From positions 1 through 42,806 of the forward strand of contig JAIPMN010005587.1 in the NCBI GenBank assembly GCA_020650975.1: 42,806 nucleotides of DNA, in the 5' to 3' direction. Positions 1-10,630 of this stretch are shown here, in pieces. The DNA is from Apostichopus californicus (taxonomy: Eukaryota; Echinodermata; Holothuroidea; Aspidochirotida; Stichopodidae). The stretch's first letter is position 1. Every line of letters begins with the position of its first letter. Under the pieces are notes generated by a model, which saw only the letters and a program-made list of their open reading frames with translations, was not told the DNA's origin and did not search any database. A program made the position numbers and the translations under genes.

Positions 1-127
1 AAGAATCATCCTACTGGAAAAATTGTAAAAGAGCACTATGTTTGTCTTTCTGATATATTATGTAAAAGAACATGTGAAAGAATTCAAACAGGAAACAAAA
101 TCTGCTGATAATATCATATCATATGAT

Positions 128-952
128 CAGGGGCGTAGCCAGTTTGTAGCACTTTAGGCCCGGGCCTACACTTTTTTGGGCCAAGTTATCTTTTTTTTAA
201 AAACACCCATAATTCAAATCCATAGACTTGCTGGACGAGTTTAAGAGTCTAGACAGGAAAAACTATTGAAATGAACGTAGCAAGAATATGGCTAAATTAG
301 GTGACCTATTCTTCTGTCATCTAGGCTGTCATTTCTATTGCGTGCCGTTTCATTCAACATTCTACCCGCCAAAAAAGACTAGGATCCGATCTTGTCAGTT
401 TTTTAACATCTAGTTAGGAACCCGTTAACGCAGATAATATTTCAGTTGAGAAAACAGTTGAGAAATTTGCATCAGATGGCAATCGTCGGATAGCTCTCGC
501 CTTCTCTTATAAGGCTAACTTAAACATTTACTAGCTACAGTTGTATCAAAGACAATTACTAGCTATAGTTGTATCAAAGACATTTCTGGCCAATCTTTGT
601 ATTTACAAGTATCAGAAGTTGAAAAGTAAGACTACTCTGTACATGTACCTTGCTAATTTTAAATACATTATGTAGTTTTGAATTACGTATTATTTTAACT
701 CGTTTGTTTTTGGGGTTTAAAAGTGATATTGTATGAGGTGTCTCAAGTTAGCAAGAGGCCAGGGAACCAGAATGAACACTCGGGAAGGGCCCTTTCCGGC
801 CATCTGGGGGGTTTGTAAAACCAAAAATTTTCTAGTACGCTCCGCGCCAGACTGGTGGCGCTCCGCTCAGATAGTCGTGCCTACAACTTTGAAAATCCAT
901 ATCAATCGCAAAAAATGCTCCCCCACCCTTCAAGTTCCTGGCTACGTCACTG
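128..952. mobile_element. Decayed non-autonomous hAT-like DNA transposon
   Basis: The left end starts CAGGGGCGTAGCCAG (128-142). The right end, read on the opposite strand, starts CAGTGACGTAGCCAG (938-952), so the 15-bp terminal inverted repeats match at 13 positions. CAGNGGCG-type termini are typical of the hAT superfamily. The 8-bp flanks (120-127 and 953-960) share only a TATGA core when shifted by one base, so the target-site duplication is decayed or my boundary is off by a base. No transposase is visible. The 77-codon frame at 733-966 runs over the right terminus and is not a gene. A 28-bp tandem duplication lies inside at about 530-583, and a small GCGCCA/TGGCGC hairpin lies near 845-862. 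Confidence 0.6.
530..583. repeat. 28-bp tandem duplication inside the hAT-like element
   Basis: Two adjacent copies of a unit containing ACTAGCTA(C/T)AGTTGTATC and then AAAGACA. They differ at about two positions. This looks like recent slippage inside an older transposon. Confidence 0.6.
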
Positions 953-954
953 GT

Positions 955-1100
955 ATGAGTATATAATCTTCCATTTAGAATTGATACTCAATTTCTAAAA
1001 TGTCCCCTTGGCATGAGTACAAGTAGAAGTACAAGGCTATGAGCATGAGTATGTAATCTTCCATTATTAATATTAATACTAAATTTGCTAGGCTGGAAAT
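955..1100. repeat. Diverged ~90-bp direct duplication with GAGTA(C/T)-rich sequence
   Basis: GAGTAT(A/G)TAATCTTCCATT occurs near 957 and again near 1047, with similar following sequence (AATACTAAATTTGCT versus GATACTCAATTTCTA). Between them are GAGTACAAGTAGAAGTACAAG motifs, related to the GAGTACAA-rich stretch at about 22700-22800. Confidence 0.5.
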
Positions 1101-1590
1101 GTCAGGATTAAGTGCAATCTACAATTCATAAGCTGATAATCAGGATTAGACAGCATGAGCATACTGTCAATTTTGTTTCAGCAATATCAATTGTTTCCTT
1201 TTGAAGATAATTTTGGTTTACCTGCAAATTTATTTGGCATTACATTAATGTGCATTACATCAATATACATTAGACCACACATACAAAGGCTACGATCTTT
1301 GTGATCTTTGAAGTACAATTACTAAATTGTGGAAATATGTCAATTAAGGAAGAAATGAAATAAGGTGAGCACTGTCTTTCAACATTGTATTAACCATTGA
1401 ACTTTATATTAATAATTTCTTGCTAACTTTCATTTTCTAATAAACAAAACAAGAAGCAAATGGAAAGAAAAACTGCTTAAGTAAGTACTGTAAAAATCAG
1501 GCATTGTGTAAATATATAAAAAAAAGTATATATAATTGTCCAGCCCTCTATAAACTAGATGCTATATTTATGCTTATATCTTCCATTTAG
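1101..1590 (+). other. AT-rich non-coding sequence ending in a 3' splice site
   Basis: No open frame or recognisable repeat. The right edge reads TTCCATTTAG (1581-1590), a pyrimidine-rich stretch ending in AG that serves as the acceptor for the Ig exon. A second possible acceptor AG follows at 1600-1601 (ATCCAG), but the first gives a better-sized Ig exon with matching phases. Confidence 0.55.
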
Positions 1591-1938
1591 CTCTTATCCA
1601 GGTGACCTTGAACCTAATAGTGGTCACCCCTGAACGTGTGGCTGCACCCCTGGGCAGATCGGCGATCATCCCCTGTACCACAGATCAGACAGATGAACCA
1701 TACGAAGTCATTTACTGGAGCAGAGGCCATCACCCAGAAGAGTCGGAACAGATTGTTTTCAAGAGGAAGGATACCCCTCCCGGTGGCGTTGGAATGACAT
1801 CGGGGGATTTCAATATAACCGAGGATGGAGGTCTAGTTATAAACTACATGCGAATAGAGTTTGAGGGCTCATACGTATGTCAAGTGTTGGACGCTGCGTT
1901 CGACGACGATTTCAGCACCACAGAACTGATAGCCACAG
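1591..1938 (+). CDS. Internal exon encoding one immunoglobulin V-set domain
   Basis: The exon is 348 bp and lies between TTCCATTTAG and CACAG|GTAAGG. Two bases precede the first whole codon (1593) and one base is left at the end, so both introns are phase 1. This is the usual arrangement for a mobile Ig-domain exon. Counting from codon 1593, the B-strand Cys is residue 28 (IIPC), the core Trp is residue 42 (VIYW) and the F-strand Cys is residue 96 in EGSYVCQV. The Cys-Cys spacing of 68 fits a V-set fold. The usual D-x-G-x-Y-x-C motif is kept except that E/F replace the leading D. No J-like FGxG follows. The motif TSGDFNITEDGGLVIN resembles echinoderm Ig-superfamily proteins as I remember them. 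I expect an extracellular or membrane protein used in recognition or adhesion, but signal-peptide and transmembrane exons are not visible. An ATG start is not expected, because this is an internal exon. Confidence 0.85.
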
Positions 1939-2146
1939 GTAAGGAACTACTCTGCATAGTATAGTGTGCTTTCATGTTCATGTGATAGCCACAGGTACCG
2001 GGAACTACTCATGCACAGTATGTGTGCTTTCATGTTCATGTGATAGCCACAGGTAAGGAACTACTCTGTACTGTAGGTGCTCTCATGTTCATGTGATAGC
2101 CACAGGTAAGGAACTACTCTGCACTGTACGTGCTCTCATGTTCATG
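1927..2146 (+). repeat. Four tandem copies of the Ig exon's 5' splice-site segment
   Basis: The units are 1927-1982, 1983-2040, 2041-2093 and 2094-2146 (56, 58, 53 and 53 bp). Each begins TGATAGCCACAG|GT and ends with TTCATG. The unit covers the last 12 bases of the exon and about 43 bases of intron. Donor GTs are at 1939, 1995, 2053 and 2106. Copies 1, 3 and 4 keep CAG|GTAAGG, while copy 2 has CAG|GTACCG. Copies 3 and 4 differ at only two bases, so at least one duplication is recent. Reading through donor 1 reaches an in-frame TAG at 1962-1964. Confidence 0.9.
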
Positions 2147-3360
2147 CAGGTTTCAACATAACACTGCAAAGTACTTCAATGCATGAGACACAAGGACTCA
2201 ATCATTTTAAAATAAGTTTTCATGTTTTTCTTTATTTATTTCAATGTATACTTTTCTCAAATGGAAATCTGGGTTTTGCATATTTTGCTGCATCTTAAAT
2301 ATTGCAATGTTTGAGTCGTGGGTGACTGTAGCTCTATTTCCTGAGACTACAAGAGCAGTTTATCTGATTTATTACAAATAAGTTTCTACATCAATAAAAG
2401 GGACATATGTTTCTCTAAAGTTCCATCATTCGTACCAGGTTCGGAAACGGACGGACAATCTCTATAGTATAAACTGAGCTACAGTGTCAGTTCTCAGTCT
2501 TCACATCAATCTGTGGCTGCGGCAATGATTGCAGGTACCATTGCAATACTCTCGTCCAACATCGTGTTCGTGGAGAGAAATCTTCATTTTCTTGATTGCC
2601 ATCGATTCATTTGTCATCAACTGGTATCAAGACAGTAGTTTTGTAACCTTTACTAGAAGCCTTACTTGAGGCCCTCTGTAAGGAAGATGGATTGCACAAC
2701 TTTTCTTTATTGCTCAACGACATTTGTTTCCTATTTTGTGTGTGCGTGCGTGTGTCCAGGCCAGGGATAGTGACTTTTATTTGAACAGCAGTATAGGTCT
2801 CCTCTTCCCATGCCTGCACCTCAAATAGTCTGGCGATTTACAATATTTTTTTCCATATTTTTTTTTCAAAGCTCAAGAAATGTTTGCCTGCACTTGTTTT
2901 GTATTCTGACTGAGGACTTGAACAAAAGAATTCCAGGTCCTCCGATGTGATTTCTTAAGAATCACCACGTCCTCGAAAGAATTCTATTGTTATGGGGTAT
3001 TGTTAAGGTTAGGGTACATGGATTTGAACAATGGTAAAAAACCATTGGGGTCCTCGGTCTAAATGTAAAACACACCTGTGTGTGTGTATAATGTTCATCA
3101 CTTTTCTTTACGGAGGCAGAGTCAAAGCAGTCATTGTTTTGATTGCAATTGTAACAGCCAATATCAATTTTGTGTGATTTTAGGAAAATTGTTTGTTTTT
3201 GAGGAAGCAGGCTCTGAAATCCATCATTATTGAGGTGACCTCTGCTGTCTAGAAAGAATATACATTCCCTTTACAGGCAAATAGATCTATTAGACCATCG
3301 ATATTCTGCAATAAAGAACTTAAAAAAAAAAATCTGTAGTGAAGAAAATAAGTCATTCAT
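2147..3360. other. Non-coding stretch downstream of the Ig exon; no exon supported
   Basis: I looked for a partner exon with a phase-1 acceptor. CGTACCAG at 2432-2439 would join in phase, but it gives only about nine codons before a stop, so I do not call it. The minus frame at 2607-2819 has no family signature. Short TG repeats sit near 2739-2757 and 3073-3087. Confidence 0.4.
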
Positions 3361-3800
3361 GAAGCAACGACGGCACATTTTCATACACCCAACCCAAAAT
3401 TAAAATTCGGCCAACTTTAACAAATTTTTTGCTCCTTCCATATTCGTCCATGATTCCCAGCAACACCTGTTTCTCACATCATAAAAATGAACGAATGTCT
3501 CTTCCTGCCTTTCACGTCACGGTCCCATACCAATTACCGATTCTTCTTCGCAGCTCAGCGATACCCCAAGCCTCTCCCCCTTATTTTCCAGAGGAAGCTA
3601 TCGTCAGTTGGGAGTTCCATAGCTATTTAAGTGTCAAATTTTATCGCCTCATCTGCCACGGAGGTATCGTTGCTAATGTATTATTCACGGCCTGGATGCA
3701 TTTTTTATCAAATATCCAAGTCAAGCCCACCTGTTCACTGACATATCTTAGAGCGATACTTCCGACTCATGTATTTCAAGAAACTCGATCTTAAAAAGTA
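3360..3800. promoter_or_regulatory. Candidate non-coding conserved-type island
   Basis: This stretch is richer in C and CpG than its flanks and carries scattered homeobox-like (CAATTA, TTATC) and E-box (CACCTG) words. A 121-codon plus frame (3429-3794) crosses it. It begins on a non-ATG codon, shows no domain, signal peptide or compositional coding signal, and is probably incidental. Regulatory status is inferred from composition only. Confidence 0.25.
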
Positions 3801-4106
3801 TATTTTCACCATTTAACTTCCATTCTTGATTTATTCATTATTTTCAATATATTTGTGGATATATTTCTGAGCTTTCTACCTGAAGTCAAGCAGAAAGTCG
3901 TCGGCCTTAAGTCAGTCTGCATGTGATTTCACTTTTTATTTAAAACTTATTTAATATTTTTTTTCCATTTTGGATTCAGAGCAAGCAACTTTTGAAGGAA
4001 GGAAGAGCTAGTATTTGAATCGTAATTATTATATAACTTTACTCAATTTCTCATGATTCAATCTGTGCTTTGGAATTTCAAGTTGATTTTCTGCTTATCA
4101 CCAGCT

Positions 4107-4146
4107 GGGGGTTGGGGGAGGGGGTGGGGGAGGAGTGGGGAGGGGC
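4107..4146 (+). other. G-quadruplex-forming motif
   Basis: Four GGGGG runs at 4107-4111, 4114-4118, 4120-4124 and 4126-4130 have 1-2 base loops, followed by further GGGG runs. This meets the standard intramolecular G4 definition. Confidence 0.8.
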
Positions 4147-4443
4147 AGGAACAGTAAGTTGCAAACAAACTTTGGTGCTTTCAACTATTCTTCTGTGTGT
4201 TTAATTTGATTCATTAACAAACGAAAACAATGACGAATTTTCCAACCGTCTTTTTTTGTTCAGAATGCAAAAATTTACCAATTCTTTGAAACCTCCTTCT
4301 TTCCTCTGGCATTCTGCTTACATTTCTTATTTAAATATAATGTTTACCCTTCATGCACCCTTGATTGATTGTTTGTGTTTCATAAAAAAAGAAGAAGAAG
4401 AAAACTTCCAAAATGATTTTAAACTACCATCAGCAGCTGGTAT

Positions 4444-4475
<32 letters not shown>
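4444..4475 (+). repeat. Uninterrupted run of 32 G
   Basis: A 32-base G homopolymer preceded by TAT and followed by AGAGC. Its true length in the genome is uncertain, because such runs are poorly sequenced. An 83-codon frame that spans it with a glycine tract is not a credible gene. Confidence 0.9.
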
Positions 4476-4476
<1 letters not shown>

Positions 4477-5900
4477 GAGCAGTAAAGTTAACAGAAGCAG
4501 AATATAGATTGGCGACAGAGGACATGAAGTCGTATCATAAATGCGGTTTCAGGTCTTATTGTACCCTCTAAATAATGATTTCGAATATTCCAGAATTTGG
4601 CAAGTTTTGTATCAGACAGGGGGGCCTCTTTGTCGCTTTTATTTCAAATAAGGGGCCAAGGGCAGAAAAACCACATGTATGCCAACAGTGCCCCAGACAA
4701 TCAATGAACATGTAGGATTCAATCAGACAGATATATAAACAGACTTCTAGCTTTTACATGTACATGTACTGTATATACAGTACTATATATGTTGCTAACA
4801 GAATCCATCTAAATTAAAATGGTTTGTGAGGTCAGTGCTTAAAGTCTCAACACGTGTTTGCTGATTAATTTCGGAAAACAAACTTCCGAAGCAGATTCAA
4901 TGTTTCTTATTCTAAATGCACTCTGACCAGGAGGGCTTAATGGAGAAAAGCCGTCGCAATCGAAAGGAAGGAATTTATTTTCTGTTGCCCTTATGGTGCA
5001 AACGATTTACCGTAAAATCACTGCGACTGCCCATATCAGCATGTTCATTACACAAATGTAACCTATATATACTTATATCGTCCACTGGTAAGTCCTATGC
5101 CTAACGGTCATAAACAAAACAGAGAGATTTGATTGTCGCATGATCTGTTGGGCGGGGCTTAAAAATTTTGAGTGAAGTTTGTAGAATTTACGGACTAGTT
5201 AAAAAATCTGGGGAATTTTATTCAGCTCAAAATGTTTAACGACAGATAACTCAATGAAAATAATGATTATTAATATGAAAATTGCATAGAACGGTGTTAT
5301 TTTCACTGAGCTTTTAGGGCAGTAAGCTGGAAAGGTCAAAGTTAAAATTTGGCAAACACACATTTAGACTTTAACCACAAATATATTACATTCTTATATT
5401 TGTCTTATTCAGTTTTGTGGTCTTCACCTCTACCAACAATTGATTGATTGTTTCCTTTTGAACATTATCAGAATGATAACATTTGATTATCTTCAGAACT
5501 GGAGAATTTATTTTGGGCTGTAAAGACTTTGTGGAAAGGGGAAAGAAATTGAATGGTAGGCGCAATTCCAAACTACTTGGCCTTAGGTTTTTAAATAGAT
5601 TTTGTGTATATTAAAGGTTTTGTCCCTTTTTCAATGATACCATATTGTGAGATTAAATTAAGAACAATTTGCATTAATCTACACGATGCTTAAAATGGGT
5701 TCCTCTTTCATCGGTCAAAATAAATGTTTCCTCTAGGTTTTCTTTTAAGCATGCAGCTGGGTGAGCAGCGGGTTAACTGTTTATGTAGAGCTGTTTAAAA
5801 ATTAAATATATATATGATCATGTTGCATTTTACCATCACAAAATGTTGTTTACAAAAATGATAAGCTTAATAATTTCATAACTTAATTCTATATCCCTTT
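4476..5900. other. AT-rich sequence with nothing recognisable
   Basis: Only short frames (62 codons plus at 4916, 61 codons minus at 5386), none with a known motif. I see no transposon ends and no long internal repeats. Confidence 0.4.
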
Positions 5901-5904
5901 CATG

Positions 5905-6738
5905 TTCATCTCATATACCTTGAGGTATCCCCTCGAGGATGTGCACCTCATGTCTCAATGTTACCCTTCAAGTGCACCTTGTACCTCAACAAGTGTACTT
6001 TATATCATAAGATATCCCCTAAAGTGCATGTGTTACCTCAATATATCCCTTAAGTTCGACCTCAGTGTATCCCTTCAAGGGCATCCTGTACCTTAACATA
6101 TACCTGTTAGGTGCACTTCATAACGTTACATATATCCCCTGATGTGCATGTGAATTACCTCAATATATCCCTTTGGCTAGAACCTCAGTGTATCCCTTCA
6201 AGAGCATTGATTACCTCAACATATCCCTTGTAGGTGCACTGTATACCATACGATATCCCCTACAGTGCATGTGTTACCTCAATATATCCCTTTGGCTAGA
6301 ACCTCAGTGTATCCCTTCAAGAGCATTGATTACCTCAACATATCCCTTGTAGGTGCACTGTTTACCTGCTTCCATTAGTTCTATCTCAAGTTATCCCTTC
6401 AAGTGCATATATTATCGCACCATGCCCCTTGTAGATGTACTTTATACCATAAGATATCCTGTAAATGTGTATTAACTTAATATATCCCTTTAGTTCAGAT
6501 ACAGCCTTAAGGTATATATCCCTTCAATGCATCCAAGTATTATTTGATGTCTCCTTTAATAGACCTGTGTCCCTCATTACACCTCTGTGTTTTAATTCAT
6601 TTATGCACAACTTTAATATTACCCGAAGGTTTTCCTCCAAGTAAGTCTTACGCCACAATGTATCCCTTACATGCACCCTGTTATGTACTTCAGTTAATCC
6701 CTTTGAGTATCTTATTTTCCCGCATCGTATCCCTTTAA
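5905..6738 (+). repeat. Diverged ~30-bp minisatellite with ~120-bp higher-order period
   Basis: The basic unit is built on ACCTCAATATATCCCTT followed by AAGTGCAC-like sequence and recurs throughout. Four basic units form a block marked by GTGCATGTG at 6024, 6144 and 6265 (spacing 120 and 121 bp). The blocks at 6144 and 6265 are nearly identical over more than 80 bases, including TTTGGCTAGAACCTCAGTG. The right half decays gradually. The 64-codon frames over it are incidental. Confidence 0.85.
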
Positions 6739-7150
6739 ATCGTCAGTTTTTGAAACACTCCTCCCGAGACTCACCCGAAAATGCAAAACCGTTTCCTTTA
6801 CGCTTATATTAGTCTCAAAACTTGCAAATCGTTTCACTTCTCAGGCTCCCTTTGGCCTCTTTCTCATGAGTCGAGTCCTCCGTTGATTAGTATAACATGC
6901 AAAGCTGCGCTTTAGACAGTTTTCAAGAGGCCACTCAGATGTTGTAAGAAAGACCCCTTCGCAGGTCACCTGTCGCCGAGATTTCATGCAGCCCACGTCT
7001 CTCGTTAAGAAACGGTGTGAAAATCGTCAGCTCGGATGGTGTAATGGAGAAAAATAAGACCGAGATAAAAACTTTGCATGTCAGGTTAAAACTAACCCTC
7101 CAATAGTAATGGCAGCAGATCACGCGTGCGAGTGAAAGCTAGCCGATAAT
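6739..7150. promoter_or_regulatory. CpG-dense island, candidate regulatory element
   Basis: I count roughly 28 CpG in about 410 bp, against very few in the surrounding AT-rich DNA. It contains two overlapping E-box-like words (CAGGTCACCTG), CACGCGTG and a GATAATCGAT stretch at the right edge. No frame has a recognisable protein family. It may be an unmethylated enhancer or distal promoter. Confidence 0.35.
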
Positions 7151-9422
7151 CGATATAGATGGATATATCCGACATATATCCGGTCTTTGATTACAAACTT
7201 CGTATTTCAAATGTCAGGATTCTATCTGTTATTGTAATTACTTTCGTCAGTGGTATACCATCGTTAGAAAACTTTAATTTCTCTATTTTGAAAAAATGAT
7301 GTCACCTGATTATGCGATTGGAATTTCTTTTTTTCGGAGTTGATATCATCCAACTGCAGATAGCTAGTATTTTATATATTAATGACAATTTAGTTTTGCA
7401 AGCATGGCTATGTGGGGTTAAGTCTAGAAAGTTTTTGGCATTACCCATACAAATTCTTTGCATATAGACAAAAGTTGGTAGTAATTTCCCTGCTTCCAAG
7501 CATTATTGTTTTCAAGTTATATAAGCTTAATTTCATATATTGAAAGTATATATATATAGATATAGGTGGAAATAAGGGGAAGGCGAAAATGGAATGTTTT
7601 CCCTTGAAGGAACAGAACTTATTAAATTTGGCATTTCATTTTGCCCTAATTAGTTTGATAGTTCTGAAGCAATATGTACATACCACCTGAAGTGACCATC
7701 AGTCTGTTACATCATTCCTGCCATGTGCTTTGAAAACTTAAAACAACCTGGCGTAATTATTCATTTTAGTATCCATCAATCTCAGTATATCCATTTCTAG
7801 CTAGACAACCTACTGACTGGTGTGTTTCACATATAATTGAAACCTGAACATATAACTAGTAAGTAAACTATTGGTCACTTTCAAACTCTATTCTGCAATA
7901 AAAAATAAAAAATCACCACACAGACACTTTCACGAAGTAGATACAATATGCCGATAATCGTTGAATTTCTTTCCCAAAGTTAGACTTTTTTGTATTATTA
8001 TGTGGAAAGATACGAACATTTATGTATGTAACCATACTAGCTACATTATACTTGATCGTAATGGGATATCATTATCACTATAGTAACAGTGATTCATCGA
8101 AATCAATGCAAAAAACCCTGCAGTTAATAGGCAGTGTATGTATCCATCACCAAAGCAGCTAGAAGAAACACATACTGTAGTAGCAAGTTAAAATCTGATC
8201 ATGGAGCTACAGAGCCTCTGTATGAAAACAGGTCTCAAAGTTAGCTATGTTTGTTATGAATCATAGGAATTAAATCCATCCTCTAGCCAATTCGTGGGAG
8301 GTTCTCAACTTTCCATTAAAGAATAATTCACGTTTATAAACTTAACGCAGAGTGCAAACACTTACAGGTCGTTACTCCTGAAGAGACTGAAAATTACTCA
8401 GTAAGGGTATCGATACTTTTTTTTTTGATTTACTTTATCTTTACCAGTCAATATTTGAGAATCTTTATATAACATTAGCTTACACTGCTGGCATTATGCA
8501 GAGCTCACATGAACTCCTAATGGAATTTTTTTTTTTTAACAAAATAGCTTTGCAAAACTTTGAGAGATACAGTTCACAAAGGGCATCTAAGAAGTATTGA
8601 TATTCTCGGATGCGGTGGAAAACTGTTCTTTGGCGCCAACATTCAAAGAAACATTAAATGTTTACAGGGCATTTAACAGAATAATCACAGTAGCATTGAT
8701 ATTTGTTATTAAATCATGTTTTTTCATGAAGGGAAGTTTTAAAATCATTTTTTCATCACACCTCCCAATGATACTATCTTTACAATACCTTCAGATATTT
8801 AAGCTCATCATGTTTAGAACTACAAATTTAAAAATTTCATCGAAAGGTTCAACATATATACAGAATACATACATATTAATGAGAAAAAAATGGGTGTTGC
8901 TGATATTAAAGTAAAATTAAAAGCATGTTAGAAAAAAATGATTCCAACACCCACCCAATCCAGAATCTGATGGTGTTATTTGAAGTTCCAAATGTAAAAG
9001 AACTATAGTGTGGTACACATGTGTATGCACTTGTATTGTACAGGAAATAAATTGAGTGTACAAAATTTGTGTATCAGTTACTTATAAAAGCAGAACTTTG
9101 TTTTCTTATGAGATATTATTGTTCCTGTGTGTATAGCAACTGCGTATATCTTTACTATCTAAAGCAATTTGCCAATTTTGAAAGTAGTAGCCTTTTGCTC
9201 TTCCTGTGATAATTTATTCCCCGGACTGATAAAATTAATTCACAGGCATACTTTTGTAAAGAAACCAGTAACTAGTAGGACCCATAATATTGAGTCATCA
9301 ATTTGTAAAATTTTCAGGTAGAGTATAATATATATCCTATCACTTATGTGAGTTGGTAAAAATTCCTAAATTTATGCAAAAAATTGGCAATCTGTCAAAA
9401 GTGGACTGATATGCTAAGGGGG
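7151..9422. other. Long AT-rich stretch, no gene or element recognised
   Basis: The longest frame (105 codons, 8597-8914) is AT-driven, rich in I, F, K and L, and has no motif. There are poly-T runs near 8411 and 8526. No splice-bounded exon or transposon terminus was found. Confidence 0.4.
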
Positions 9423-9689
9423 CTGCAGCCTGGCTGAATCATCCTGCAGCCAGGCTGAAGCATCCTACAGCCAGGCTGAGGCATCCTGCAGCCAGGCTGA
9501 AGCATCCTGCAGCCAGGCTGAATCATCCTGCAGCCAGGCTGAAGCATCCTGCAGCCAGGCTGAAGCGTCCTGCAGCCAGGCTGAAGCATCCTGCAGCCAG
9601 GCTGAGGCATCCTGCAGCCAGGCTGACGCGTCCTGCAGCCAGGCTCAAGCATCCTGCAGCCAGGCTGAAGCATCCTACAGCCAGGCTGG
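9423..9689. repeat. 21-bp minisatellite, about 12.7 copies
   Basis: Units start at 9423 and then every 21 bases without a single indel up to 9675. The core is CTGCAGCCAGGCTG. Variation is limited to a few positions, such as GAAGCATC, GAATCATC, GAGGCATC and GACGCGTC. Each unit holds the inverted repeat CAGCC-A-GGCTG, and most hold a CTGCAG site. Because 21 is a multiple of 3, two minus-strand frames stay open: one reads (M/T)LQPGCR-type heptads (9395-9673) and one reads AAGCFSL-type heptads (9523-9783). I see no sign that these are translated. Confidence 0.95.
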
Positions 9690-10109
9690 ATTTGATGTTA
9701 TATTTTATGCAGTGTAGTGTCACACAGTAGGCACTGAAGTTTTCACATGATGGGCACCATTGGTCTAAAGAGATAATCTCCATACAGTATATCGTTTCAT
9801 CGTAGCCGCATGTGCGGGAATTAATTCACAGTGGCTTTAGTTTGAAATGATTCCTATAATACTGAGGCTTATCTATATTAAATAGTACATACATGTACAG
9901 TCCTTAATTCTCTATTTCATACGAACCAAACTATATTTCACCCCAGCTATCTGTTTAATAACAATATAACTTGCTGCCAAAGAAAAGGTTGCATGGACAT
10001 AGACTCTGCAAGTGCCTTGCTTTATGTGTGCAGTATTACTGATAAATCTTCTAGAAGTCACGAACGTGACACTTGAGCAAAAGTCCGATTTAAACAACCA
10101 ATCCCTAAA
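9690..10109. other. Non-coding spacer, nothing recognised
   Basis: Only the end of a repeat-derived frame and a 61-codon minus frame without a motif. Confidence 0.4.
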
Positions 10110-10630
10110 GGAGAGCTAAATCATTCTTCGTCTTGACAAAGAATCCAGGGAGTTGAAAAACAAATAACATTTTTTTTCATTTTGTTCGAACGGTTACATG
10201 TACATTCCCATGTCGTTTGCACGAATGGAGTGCGATATTCTACTTCAATATCACTCTCGCCGGAGCTAAATGAAGCCTTTCGAACCTTCGACCGCTCGGA
10301 CAGTCAAGTCACACGATCTCCCCTGGAGTAAAAATGAAACTCTCCTCTTTCGAGTTTATTAACGTACGGAACTAAACTCTCTTTCGATAAAAACCTATCC
10401 CGCTTGTTTTGGTTTAGGATTTTGTAGAGTATTGTTTGCCTGGGCGAGATCGATGTTTTACCCTCTCGATGAATCCCAGAGTGTTTTCAGCGAATTACTA
10501 ATAAAGGGCAGTTTTACATATCAGCGTGCATATTTAGGAAGAGAATCCCACGTGGAAGGTTTCGTTTGGCATTCCCTCGTCTTGTCCAATCAAATTACCT
10601 GGCTTGAGTGGCTAATGGCTTCAGGAATTT
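10110..10630. promoter_or_regulatory. CpG-dense island, candidate promoter or enhancer
   Basis: I count 26 CpG between about 10128 and 10580, including clusters such as TTCGAACCTTCGACCGCTCG. Flanking sequence on both sides is AT-rich and CpG-poor. CCAATCA at 10588-10594 (CCAAT-box-like) and a CACGTG E-box at 10549-10554 are present. The plus frame 10432-10632 has no family signature and uses a non-ATG first codon. It could also be an unrecognised first exon with its promoter. Confidence 0.35.

Noticed and set aside
733..966. 77-codon plus frame
   Set aside because: It crosses the right terminal inverted repeat of the hAT-like element and its composition is that of the transposon end.
2440..2470. 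Possible next exon of the Ig gene after CGTACCAG
   Set aside because: The phase fits, but only about nine codons precede a stop and there is no domain or conservation evidence.
3429..3794. 121-codon plus frame as a gene
   Set aside because: Non-ATG first codon, no domain, no splice-bounded structure; better viewed as part of a non-coding island.
4256..4507. Glycine-tract protein
   Set aside because: The tract comes from the G32 homopolymer; the rest has no coding features.
9423..9689. CRISPR-like array
   Set aside because: There are no unique spacers; the units are directly adjacent, so it is a minisatellite in animal DNA.
9395..9783. Cysteine-rich heptad-repeat proteins on the minus strand
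   Set aside because: The frames follow from a 21-bp repeat unit divisible by three. No start context, signal peptide or transcript evidence.
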